A DNA stretch of 64,000 nt, taken from positions 496,001 to 560,000 of the forward strand of contig NW_025408685.1 in NCBI RefSeq assembly GCF_020360975.1. The letters are read 5' to 3'. The notes below the pieces were generated by a model. That model was not told where the DNA came from and ran no database searches. It saw only the letters and a program-made list of their open reading frames with translations. The position numbers and the translations under genes are program-made. Shown here piece by piece: positions 21,004-31,645 of the stretch (the stretch's first letter is position 1; each line of letters begins with the position of its first letter). The DNA comes from Hirsutella rhossiliensis (lineage: Eukaryota; Ascomycota; Sordariomycetes; Hypocreales; Ophiocordycipitaceae).

Positions 21004-24000
21004 TTATAAACCTTCTGTCGGCGTGTGGTTATAGAGGCTCTGACGATCGAAAGGCGCCTCAAGGAGTAAGCCTTGCAGCGACGTAACCCGTGACACAGCA
21101 ACATAGCTAATACCGGCCTGGAAGTCGCGTGTAGCGAGATCAGTAACTATTTGCTCCTTCGTTAGGCTCTGGCATTTGTGAACAGTGATAGCAAACGCCA
21201 CCATCAGGAAACTGCGTGCGAGCGCAGGTCTCGTTGCCCATAAGAAATCACGCCTGACTGGGAGGATGGGTGAGATTTTCCTGCCCTCGTTAGTTATTAG
21301 ATATGGCGGTCCATCGTAGCTATCAAAGTCCACCATAATAACGGCCGGGGGATCTTCCAATGGTTCGGCGCCTGGGTTCCAGGCGATATCGTATACAGTA
21401 CCCTGGGCACCGTTAACTAGGCCAGCTGGCTGCCATAGGTTAGTAGTGAGCATTACCCTGGCGCCCTTAGCAACAGGAACTTGTTAGATAGATTGCCAGC
21501 ATTGTCGCTTGGTGCCTGCCCGCGCCCTTGCCTGATTCTTTGCCTCCACCTGTATTGCCGGGGCGTTGAGATGCACCATATGCTCGTAATTGTATTCGTT
21601 GACCCGGGCCTGGTAGAATACACCCGCAAAGCGGCCCTGAAGCTGTCAACCTCGCTCTGCGTTAGCCTGGACTGTACCCGACTGCTAAGGAGGTTCCAGG
21701 ACGGTATGGATAACTTGACTTCACGCAGTTCCTGCAACGCCCGACGGAACTGAGCCTGATCATCACCAGCCTGGCGCTGTACCGTGGTCAGGAAGACGGT
21801 GCGGTCAAATAACCGGTAGGCCACCTGCCCTCTCCTTTCCAACGAAGACAGGCTGGTGCTAGTCGAATACAGGGGCTTTTGCCGGACTGGTGGTAACTGG
21901 AAGAAATCGCCCACAAGCAAGACGCTCACACCACCAAAGAACTCGAGGCTACGCTGTGGAAAGGCCTGTCGCAGACGGGAATCGATCCGCGCGAGCTGCT
22001 CAATCCCCAGCATGCTCTTTCATCGATCACGAGGTATTTGACGTGCCGTAGGCGGGACTGAAGGGCGGCTGCGTCGGCTGGGGAAGGTCGGTAAAGCACC
22101 ACCTACTGGGAGGCGTAGCAATGAATGAATGGTGCTGCCCTGTATCTGGTTACTCGCAACGCCTGTTGGCGCTACGCGGCAAATAGGGCTAGGATTCGGT
22201 AGAGCGGCCGCCTGAAGATGGGAGGAAAGCACCTTGATAAGGAACGACTTGCCGGTGCCACCACCACCATCAACGTGGAGAAGGATTTGAGTGGGATTTC
22301 GCGCCTGGAAGTGGCCCATGAATGTGTCGTACACGAGCCGTTGTTGTGGATTCAGCGTATTACGCCATTGAGGGCCAAGGACCTCCACATCGTTGGCCAT
22401 GGGGTGGCTAGCGATAAGGTCCTTCCAGTAGCCATCTCGAAGTTCCGGATATGTACCCACATGCCGTGTCCAGTCGTAATTGACGTCGATATCGCGGCGG
22501 CCAAGAAGGTCAAGAACTTCCTGGGTAAGGGGTGGTCAGGTAAAGGGCAGCGAGGCGAATCCAGTCTTCGTCATCAAATTCTTCCCCACAGGCAGAGCCT
22601 CATATTGATCATCTTGAGGCTGTAATCGAGCCTCTTTTGGCTGGCCGTAATGGTCATCACCATGATTGTGATGCTGCCAACAATAGGAGAAGGCCTGAAC
22701 GTGGGAACTAAAAGCCTGGCCGTCGAAAGTGAGGAGCTCATCAAGCCGGCGATGTGGGTGATTTAATGTCAGCTTTACACGGCAATAATCTGGCCACTGC
22801 TGGCCTTCTGGAGCAACCTGATAGCGAGGAAAGTAAACCAACACACGGGGCCTGCCGTTAACGTTGCCTGGCCGCCATTGCTTCCATGCGGAAGGGTCTC
22901 TAGAGCGGAAATTCCAGTGTTTGAGGAAGGAAACGTAGGTCAGGTCCTTCAGGGCTTCCGGGCGCTGACCGTACTTTTCGTAGACGTTGGGGCCTCGTCA
23001 ACCTCATCGCCGTCAATGCGTAAGGAGCGGGAATGTCTGTCAGGATGACGGCAGTCAACGTATAGGCAGATTCGTGAGCCCTCCTGTAACGGCAGGCCGA
23101 GGAGTAAGTGGCTAACCTCCTGCTTCGAGTAATCCCGTTCAGCAACTAGCTGATTCAGGAGCTTTGACGTGAAAGAAATCAGGGGGTTGTGGTCCTTGAC
23201 CCGGGGCATCAGCGCCTTCCCAATCTGGGCAAAAGACTCGCTCTTCTTTTCTGACTTGGAGCAGTATTTGGCTGCGTAATCGATCACCTGCTGGAGGCTC
23301 GTGCAGGGAGAGACATCTGTATTGGCTAGCCATGCAACGGTAAGCAAGCGGTTGTAGTGGTTAATCTGGCCATCGTTCCTCCCACCCCTAAAGGTCCAGT
23401 GCTTGGGTGAGGCAACTTGTCAAGGGAGGCTAGTAGGCGCTGTCCGTGAGGAAATCCAAATCGGCACTCTACCTGCTTGGTATGCTTATTGCGCTGCATA
23501 CAGTAGTTGTTGCAGCGGTGGCGTTGCACGCGGTTGACTACCATCGATAGGAACTGAACGGTGAGGGCTGCTCCAATAGATTGCTGATCAGGGGATTCCC
23601 TTCCCCAGGAGCCTGTATTCGATGAGGCTCTGGGTTAACGGCAGATACGTGATATCCCCAGATACGGGCAAATCGCTCCCGGGATCGATTATCGTCAGGA
23701 TCCAAGTCTGGGTGGCCACTTAACCAATATAGGCCATGGTGGTGACTGGACCCCCTGCCCTGCCACTCATAGCGGCCCCAAAGGTCCGTTAGGTTGAACT
23801 TCTGCTTCAGGACAATAGTCGTAAGAAGCGTATAACGCTTGTAGAAGTGGTAGGCGGCGATGTGGGCGTTGTCTCGCAGTAGTTGCCGGGACAGGACCAT
23901 GCGCGCCGCCTCAGGAGCTGCTTTCCACTCTTGGAATCGAGGCATGTGACGATATAGTGATTCCCAGTGGTAATCGGCCGCACTTGCAGTAACGAAAAGG

Positions 24001-25910
24001 CCAGGTCTGCCCAGATTGTAGGCATATGCTTCCAATTCCTTCCTTTGCTTATACCAATACGGCCGGGTGCCCCTGATTACCGCGGCTTGGCGCGTGATCG
24101 ACTGGATCAGGTCCTGAGCCTCTGGCTCATCAGGCTCAGCCATCGCTTCCTCTAGGTCAGCGCGTGTAAGGGTTGACGGCGGCTGTCGCGTTGCTTGACG
24201 AAGTAGTCACTTCGCTTTCGGACCTGCGCACGTAGCAGCGTGTTGAGGGCGACGAAAGGCCACGTTTTATGGCGGGCAAAACGTCCGTCATGCCATCTCA
24301 TCGCATGGCCAAGGTAGTCCTGGTACGTGATGCTCCGTAGGCGAGGCTCCACGAAGTCGGCCTTGCCGTCAGGGTAGAGGGTAGGGAACGCAAGCGATAA
24401 CAGCGGCTGGGAACGGTTGAATTCGTCGATAGGGGTCCTGCGAATGGATGGCAATGGCATCTGGTGGTGAGCCTGCGCGCTATGCGACATATACTCAACA
24501 TTAGCCATACGCTCAGAGTCAGGGCAACATCAAGGACTCGGGACTGCAGGGCGTTTAATTCGGTATCGGTAACCTGCAAGTTCGGGATCGCTGATGCGTC
24601 CGCATCGCAGGATCCTCTTCAAGCCTCCTCAACAGGGCCTTGTGGGATCTCGCCGTCAGGTATGTCAGCCACTTGGCTAGCAATGGAAGCAACTATGCTG
24701 CCGTCAAGAGGAAGCCGTTGCAGGCGATCCTGGCTCACGACGATATCGCGATAGCCCGGGTGGTGGCGCTGTAGGTAATACAGCCAGGTCAACAGGCATG
24801 AACGGCGTACCCGGAAATCGCGAGCAAACTGTTGCTGGAAGCGAGGTCGCCTTCCATATTAGGAGGCCGTAGGAGCACGATATCTAGCTCCTTCGGTAGC
24901 ACTGGGAGCTCTTCAAATAGCCTACCAATGTTGCGAAGAAAGTGGATAACGTGGCCGCGATATTTGTATTGAGCGCCACGCACTTGTAGGACCTTGACGT
25001 GTACGTGAATCCTAGCAATAAGCATCTCCTCAACCATCGTTAGATCGGGTAGATTGCCGGGGACTTCCCCAAAGTCGAGGTTATTCGCAGCGCTGAAGAA
25101 GTAGGGCTCGTCGAGGGCTTTCTTCCTGTCTCGACCAATGCAGCGGCTGCAGATTTTCAAGCTATTTCGTTTCATATCGAACCAACGCTCCTGGCAGCGA
25201 ATGCAACTATGCATCTTGTCGTCATTCAGGGCAGTATAGAACTCTCGCACAAGCGCCTGATCTTCCTTACTAAGGGCGGGCAAGTCAAGGTCACCTGTAA
25301 AAGGCGGATCACTACTCTGATCAAACAGCCGCGCTTGAGGCTGTGTGCCTTGACGAGTATAACGGCCGCGGTGATGACCCTGTGACAATAATGAAGGAGT
25401 GGTAGGAAGCGATTCCTGTGGTATAGGAGTGCCTTGCACAACAGGAGCTGTAGAAGCAGTGTCTTGAATCGGCGTGCCCAGAACTACTGTTGGCAGGCCA
25501 AGGGTAGGAGGAAAAGGGGAAGGTCCCTCAACAGGGCTTAGAGTAGATGGCCCCAGCGGAGGTATAGGCAGTTCCGGTGCAGGCGCCAGGCCACGGAATA
25601 AAACAGGCATGGCAGGAGGTCGTAGGTCAGTCACAGACGCAGGCGTTGGCGCAGTCCGCCTTGGAGGCGTCAGGTTAGCTAGCGAATCCGTCCTCTTCGT
25701 GGCTCTGCGTAGCGATGGTCTCGAGGCGATATTCCGCATCGCGGTAACGGCGGCTCGCGATTCGGTTGCCCGTTCTTTTCGGTGTGCCCTACAGCTAGCA
25801 CACTGTCCTGTAAACTTCGTAGGGTCCTTGACGCTTCGAAATTCGACTTCAGGCAGATCTTGCTTGCAGGTACGACAGTTGCGGACTGCCTCGGGCATAT
25901 TGTTCTCCAT
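21004..25910 (-). pseudogene. Helitron RepHel, frameshifted
   Basis: The likely start is 25910 (MENNMPEAVRNC), giving a zinc ribbon NCRTCKQDL...CASCRAH matching Helitron 1. The N-terminal region is open to 24789 (ICSRCIGRDRKKALDEPYFF, RIHVHVKVLQVRGAQYKYRG). Downstream, frame changes occur near 24790, 24510, 24150, 23540, 23340, 22900, 22500, 22015 and 21453. Recognisable pieces include GSSHHHGLYW (Rep His motif, HHH), YAAKYCSKSEKK (two Tyr), GGGGTGKSFLI (Walker A), VGDFFQLPPV and AGISYVAVSRV. Unlike Helitron 1, no intron is needed for the N-terminus. Catalytic motifs survive but the frame is broken about nine times. Confidence 0.85.
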
Positions 25911-26315
25911 CTGACCGTATATATCCACCTCTTTCCCACCGAGACTGCTAGATATTGCTCGGGCAGGAGGCTTTGCGAGGACTTGCGTGGCTGCAGCAAT
26001 ACACACCCGCAGGTGGTGCCAGGGAATGTTGTAGCTAGGTCGGCCGCGGAGCTAAATTTGACCTAGAATCCGTTAGTAACCGATGGGTTCGATAGATTCG
26101 ACCCACGATGGAAGTGGAAGCGTGTGCTTGGAAACTTGCATTGAAGAAAAGCTCTCGGAAACGGCTAGCTCGTTACCTAGTCAACGCTCAGGGGTTTGCG
26201 GCATGGCCTTCATTTGGTGGCGTTGCCAACCGACCACTCCCCGCACGAGTTGAGTACAGGGGAGGCCAATTAGCCAATGAGAAGAGGTTTTATGCCTCTC
26301 TTTCTGACTGAATAA

Positions 26316-26331
26316 ACGCCCTTCGGGCTGA
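26316..26331 (-). repeat. Helitron 2 5-prime terminal hairpin
   Basis: TCAGCCCGAAGGGCG on the minus strand is a GCCC/GGGC stem with GAA loop and inverted to 20688-20701. It starts two bases after the stop codon of the neighbouring gene (TAA, 26335-26333). Confidence 0.65.
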
Positions 26332-26332
26332 A

Positions 26333-28314
26333 TTATTCCTCACTCATTTTGCGCCACTGTTGTTTGACCGCCGACACCGTCCGATTGAGCTTGGAAGCGA
26401 TCCAGGACTCCGACTTGTTCTCCCTCTTCCATGCTCTTAGGCGACGTTCCTCTAGCGCTGACCACCGGCGGCGCTTGGCAAGCACCTCCCTTTTACCGCT
26501 TTTGACGATTAGAGGATCGTCCTCGTCGCTACCAGAAATGCTATTATCACTCCCATTGCGATTCTCGTCGATAGGACTCAGAGACTCTGCGTTGGCAGGT
26601 ACTCTGCGACTGCTCTCTGGAGCCGTAGACCTTCCGCGCAAGTTGTAATGCCGCTTCAGAGTGTTGCTCACGGGTTGGCTATGCCTTGCCTTGCCCGAAA
26701 CATCCTTAGGGAATGGGTTGGATAGTAAGGACAGTGCTTCAAAGAGAGCTGCACGAAAAATCGCGCATGATTTACATTGTCCAGATTGTTCCATCTCTTG
26801 CGTTCCACGGAACGATATTGCGGAATGGGGCCCATTTTGCAGCGACCGCTGTGTGCCGTCTAGGGGAGGTTGACTCGTCGTCGCAGAAGAGAAAGCAATA
26901 GGGTCAGAGCCAAAGCTTGCAGGAGAACTGATAAGGCCGCCCTGATGAGCCGCGGTTGGATGGGAGCCGCTCGTGGGATAGCGGGCAAGTGCCCTCACAG
27001 CCGATCGATTGTCATCGAGATCGTGACTGCCATTGAGGCGACGAGTCTCCAATAGTTGAGGTCCTGGTCTTGAAAATCAATCCCATCGTCGACTGGGATC
27101 AAGGCACTATCGTAAACACCCGGTTGATGCAGCAAAGTGCGACGTTCAGCCGCGGAGGGTAACTTTAGACGTTTTGTTTCCTGTTGATCATCAACGCCAC
27201 TGCCATGATGGCTGTCCCCCAGTAATCGCTTTGTCCTGTTGGATATCGGTGCGATGACGTGCTGTTGACCTTCATTTAGCCAATGCTGGAAGCCCGCATC
27301 GTCATCAAGGAGGCTCTTCAGAGAGCTCTCAGCATTGGCGGGTGCAGGAGCAGATGCGCTCGAGCCCGGCGAGGAAAGAGGGGAGGAGTAGTGAGGACCT
27401 CTGAGTTGGTCTATACCGAGCCTTGAAAGATCCGCCGACTGCTTGGCGGTACCGGCTTTGGGCCAGGTCAACGCTGTCTGGATCAAATTGTCATCGGCAA
27501 CATCTGCCGGAGGGACCATCACCGCTGCCGGAGCGGCCGGGTCCATTAGCGTTGGAGACTTCTCAGTGGCCTTGCTATCCCCCTCCTGGATATCTTCCAC
27601 CCGTACGATGGAACCTGAATAAAATTCTGTCAGTCCCGCGAAATGAACAGTGTGGCAGGGGCTGACTACCTGATATTGCCTGAGGATTGTCCGCTGCAAG
27701 CTGAGCCGCCGCAGGCTTCAACGCACTGCCGAGGTGTTCGTCGACTTCTTCGCCACCAGCATTGGAAGCATAACACCTGTTCATGGGGTGCGAGACAAAC
27801 TGCATGTCATCGGACCAATCGTGGCCGGACCAATCGAGCGCCATCACGACTTCCTGGTCTTTGAAATGTCAGCAGTAATTTATCTCCAGTACGATTTCCC
27901 TTCAGCGGCATACCGTTCATCTTCGACAAGCCTTCTGCATTCTGCTGTGAATAGCGGTCTTCACCGCAAGTTTCTAGTAACGTGGCATCATGACGACGCT
28001 CCTTGGGCGCGAGATCTGGGTGTTTTTTCTTTCGCTGCCTTTGCGGCAGGGGAACATATGGTTTGAACTTCAGGGGAGCGGCCATGATGTTTGGAGACCA
28101 GATGCGTGCGTAGTCTGTACTAAAGGTATGAGAAAGGGGGAGAGGAAAGCTGAGGTGGGAAGCCTTCCATATTTATCAAGTCACCCTCTCGCGGCGCGTC
28201 AACCAGATACCCAGCAGCAAGGGACTTTGAGCTGAGGTCGGAAAATCGTTCTGCAAACAATTCCATCGCCGAGAGGTAGGAGCCGCAGGATCGAGACCGT
28301 TCCATATCAGTCAT
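26333..28314 (-). CDS. Five-exon gene with C-terminal Myb/SANT-like domain
   Basis: Proposed exons: 28314-28185, 28114-27914, 27858-27670, 27614-26999 and 26927-26333. Introns are 70, 55, 55 and 71 nt with GT donors (gtgact, gtatgc, gtagtc, gtgagg) and AG acceptors; the joined frame is 576 residues. Exon joints give smooth reading, for example APRE-DYARIWSPN and AISG-SIVRVED. The N-terminus is helical-looking (YLSAMELFAERFSDLSSK) and then basic (PLPQRQRKKKHPDLAPKERR). The middle is Pro/Ser/Ala-rich and acidic. The C-terminus has RRRWSALEERRLRAWKRENK and VSAVKQQWRKM, a Myb/SANT-like helix-turn-helix with Trp spacing suggesting DNA binding, so a nuclear role is likely. I do not recognise the specific gene. 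It is the only ordinary-looking host gene here, and its last codons abut the Helitron 2 tip. The start ATG at 28314 is the first in an otherwise open frame. Confidence 0.65.
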
Positions 28315-30365
28315 TCCCCTCTGCCACTGTCCCTGAAGGTTACTAAATTTGGCTCCGACGATGGTCAGCTCTCGGAACGACAGGGGACTAAATCGACCTC
28401 CCGTTCCCGCCTGATTCCAGCTGCAACGCACGACCAATGGCGGAGTCTGCAGCGCTGCAGCTACTTGGACTGGCAGGACCGGCGAAAAGAGAGATTCGGG
28501 CCGACCGATCCATAGAAGGCCCGGTTGAGTCACACTCCGATCAGGTTTTGCAATGCCATCCTCGCCCCCTTTACGACGGGTTAGCGGCGGGAGGATCGTC
28601 CAGGACCCGGTCCGGTCCAGTACCAACAAAGCAGGCTGTGCAGGACGCTTCAAGGTGATTTGTGCCTTGGAAAACTGCCAGCCCGCCGACGGTGGGCATG
28701 TGATATGATATGCGTCCTACCCAGATCCTTCTCGGTACAGTTTCCCATGTTTAGGGGTTAAACGTGATCGGCTCGGAGCTGCAAAGTTGCTGTATCTTAA
28801 TTCATAGCCAGGAGGATTCGGGAGTCTGTCCCACGGTGGCAGGCTCGCGCCCTCGAAAGGAAAGTCCTGTTGGTGTTTTGGCCTGATGAGCAAGATTATT
28901 AGTCAGGGCCTCGTGCTTGGATGTAGGCTACTGCGAGTCCATCCTCTTTCAGTTCTGCCTCGTCATACTTACCGTCAACAACGCGTTCGGTCAAAAGTCC
29001 GTAGGGATTTATCCCTGCCGCCTAACCGGCGAGCCGATGGTTCGTCCCCCCGCTGCATAATGAGAATCAAGCTCGGAGAGACGATCCATTCATCAATGCG
29101 TGAGAAAACGTCACTCGTTGGTCGAGGCGGTGTAGGACTGACGAAGATCCCTGCCATTCGGGGGAAACCTTGCCCAGCGCAGGCTTCAGTGCCGCCCCAA
29201 GAAGTCGATCGGGAGAGGCGAGACGAGATGGGACATTGGTGTGTCTCCCAAAAACCCCGGTCAAACTGTTGATTATGTGATTTCGGTTCGGCGTTAGGGG
29301 CCGGCTGCGTTCCTGCTCTCTTGATTTCTCTCGGAGAATCCTTGCGGTTGCGCACGACGATTGATGTCAATGTCGATAAGGCCTCCCTACTCTTGCACCA
29401 AGCATCAGCGGGTGAGCAAGACTCCGCCCTCATTTCCTATTCCGGGTCCGTTCGCATTGATAGACCTTCTCGGCCTCTTAAGAGTATCCCGTATTTCCAA
29501 GAGAGGCAAAATCGATATGTAGAGGAACGTTAACACCGAAGCACGAAGTCAGCGCCCGCGGTGTCTAGCCACTCTTATCCGCATAGGGAAATTGGCAATT
29601 GCATGTGGCGTGGCTTTGCCTGATTCAGTAATTTTGAACAGCCAAACCAATGCGCATCTAGTTGCATCACATCCGCCGTGCTCTTCCTTTGGCGAGATGT
29701 CGGGGCGTTGGTTGTACGGCCAAGGAGGATGGTGGGCGAGCCGGTCGCGAAGCCGACATCGTGGAAGCCCATAGGGAGAAAAAGTTTCGAGTCGCCGGTG
29801 GCTTTGTGGCAGATATGGCGCGGCTGAAGAACAAAACCTCCCCAAGTGTAGTTGCGAGGGTAATTCTCGTCGTGTGGCAATGACTGATGTATGTATGTGT
29901 ATTTCACCCGGAGGATTTCTCCTATAGGGCCTAGACGTAAAAGCTACTGACATTTCAATACATTAATGCGTAACACCTTAAGCCCCACGGGTCAGCATAC
30001 GCTACACCAACCTCGCCGCTACTCTCTCCGTGACAGGCCTGCTTGAAGGCCAATTTCTCCAAGTGTTCAGCGTCCTACCTTCAGCAGCTGAAGCGCGGTC
30101 TGTCGAAATCCGAAGTCGAATACCTGGGCAATGACTGATGGGCGAAGGAACAGCGCGTAGTTGAAAAAGATGACTAAGTCAACATGAAAAAGGGAAGAAC
30201 ATCCATGGTACATGAGGAATACCTGGGCAGGACCTGGGCTTTTATGGGTGACGCAGAAGCGGCGGGGAATGGAGGGGCCGAAGATTGCCCGATGGGGCAA
30301 CCACCGAATGTGGTGGGCCAAGACCACCATTTCCGGAGGCGGACTTGCCGTCTTAACTTTTACTA
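28315..30365. other. Intergenic region upstream of the Myb-like gene
   Basis: The sequence has normal composition (no RIP) with several short ORFs on both strands (for example 28975-29433 minus and 29549-29953 minus), none with a recognisable domain, codon pattern or splice-supported extension. The first few hundred bases upstream of 28314 presumably hold the promoter. The region ends abruptly at the AT-rich block near 30362. Confidence 0.5.
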
Positions 30366-31233
30366 AGTAGATATAATATAGAATATTTAGAAGTTCTAAT
30401 ATATAAAAATAAAATCTAAATACTATTAGAATTATAAGATAAAGTTATATAAGATATATATAAATATTTAATATATAGATACTAAGGAATCTAAAGAATA
30501 ATAAAATAGATTAAATAATAATATAACTTTTTATAGCTTAAGGAAGTAGTATAATAAGTTATTAAAGAATATAAACTTTATATATAAAGTAAAGCTAAAC
30601 GATATAAACTATATAGAGAATTATAACCGCTACTAGTACTAGAAAAACCATAGGATTTAATAGCTTTCGACTATATTATAAAGCTATTACTATTAAAAGA
30701 ACCTATAACTAATATTAAGTATAATAGTATATTTATTATTACTAATAAACTAATAAAGTATAAGTACTTCTTACTATATAAAGAAGTAAGTAATATAAAA
30801 GAGCTAGTATATATATTCCTATAAACTATTATTAGTAATTATAGACTACTAAATAAGATTATCTTTAATAAAAGAAGTATATTTATAGCTAAGTTTTAGT
30901 AAGCTCTTATAGTATAATTAAGGACGAAATATAAGCTTAGTATAGCTTATTACCTATAAATAGATAAATAAATAAAACGACTTAACTAAACGCTTAAATA
31001 ATATTTATAATACTATATTAGTTATAAATAAAACGATTAAGTTAAATAGCTACTAATAGTATAACTAGCTTATAATAGCTTAGTTATAAAAATAACTAAG
31101 CTCTTACTAGTATACGCTAATTATAGATATAACTTAGAAGTATTTAAGGTTACTTAATAAGGACTATAAGCGGAACGAGCGATACTATAAGTAGATTAAC
31201 TATAAAAATTATATAAATAAATATAATAAGAAC

Positions 31234-31433
31234 TGTGGGTAGGCACCTGCGGCAGCTGCTGCAATGAGACGGTACTAGGGTTAACCTGTGATGTTGTATT
31301 CGTCTTGTTCTCTATCTAAGGAGGCAGAGGCCAGCGTGGAGAAAGGGGCACGCTGCCCTCAGCCGCACACGTGACCGTACGGGTCACGTGCCAACCATGG
31401 TTGGTCACACCACTAGATAGATACATTCCTACA
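31234..31433 (-). repeat. Copia LTR (3-prime LTR in coding sense)
   Basis: TGTGGGTAGG to CATTCCTACA. It is identical by eye to 37202-37402 except for one G in a G-run (GGGG versus GGGGG). It contains CACGTGACC and GGTCACGTG. Confidence 0.93.
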
Positions 31434-31645
31434 CAGGCAACTCTTCTTTTGTGAGAAGCACAGCAACACCTTGAACGGGTCTAAAGGATAGTAGCGTTAA
31501 GGCCGTGAAGGAATGTGCCGTGAGGGCGTGTGTCATTATTGCCAAAAAGTGGGTCCGACGTCTTGTTCTTAGCTGTAGATATCGGGGAAGAAGTGAAGGG
31601 TCTTCCTGATAGGAGCAATCATTTGATCATAGGGATAAGGAGCGG

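Larger units (their letters stand above)
20630..26331 (-). mobile_element. Helitron 2, decayed relative of Helitron 1
   Basis: About 5.7 kb, in the same orientation as Helitron 1 and separated from it by about 105 bp. The 5-prime tip TCAGCCCGAAGGGCG begins at 26331. The 3-prime region has the inverted hairpin (20701-20688), 8-bp stem arms at 20678-20671 and 20654-20647, and AGTATTTTA at 20638-20630. The encoded RepHel is frameshifted, so this copy would need enzyme supplied in trans. Confidence 0.72.

Noticed and set aside
28886..29953. Short ORFs upstream of the Myb-like gene
   Set aside because: No domain, splice-supported extension or start context; both strands give similar-length ORFs, as expected by chance in GC-balanced DNA.
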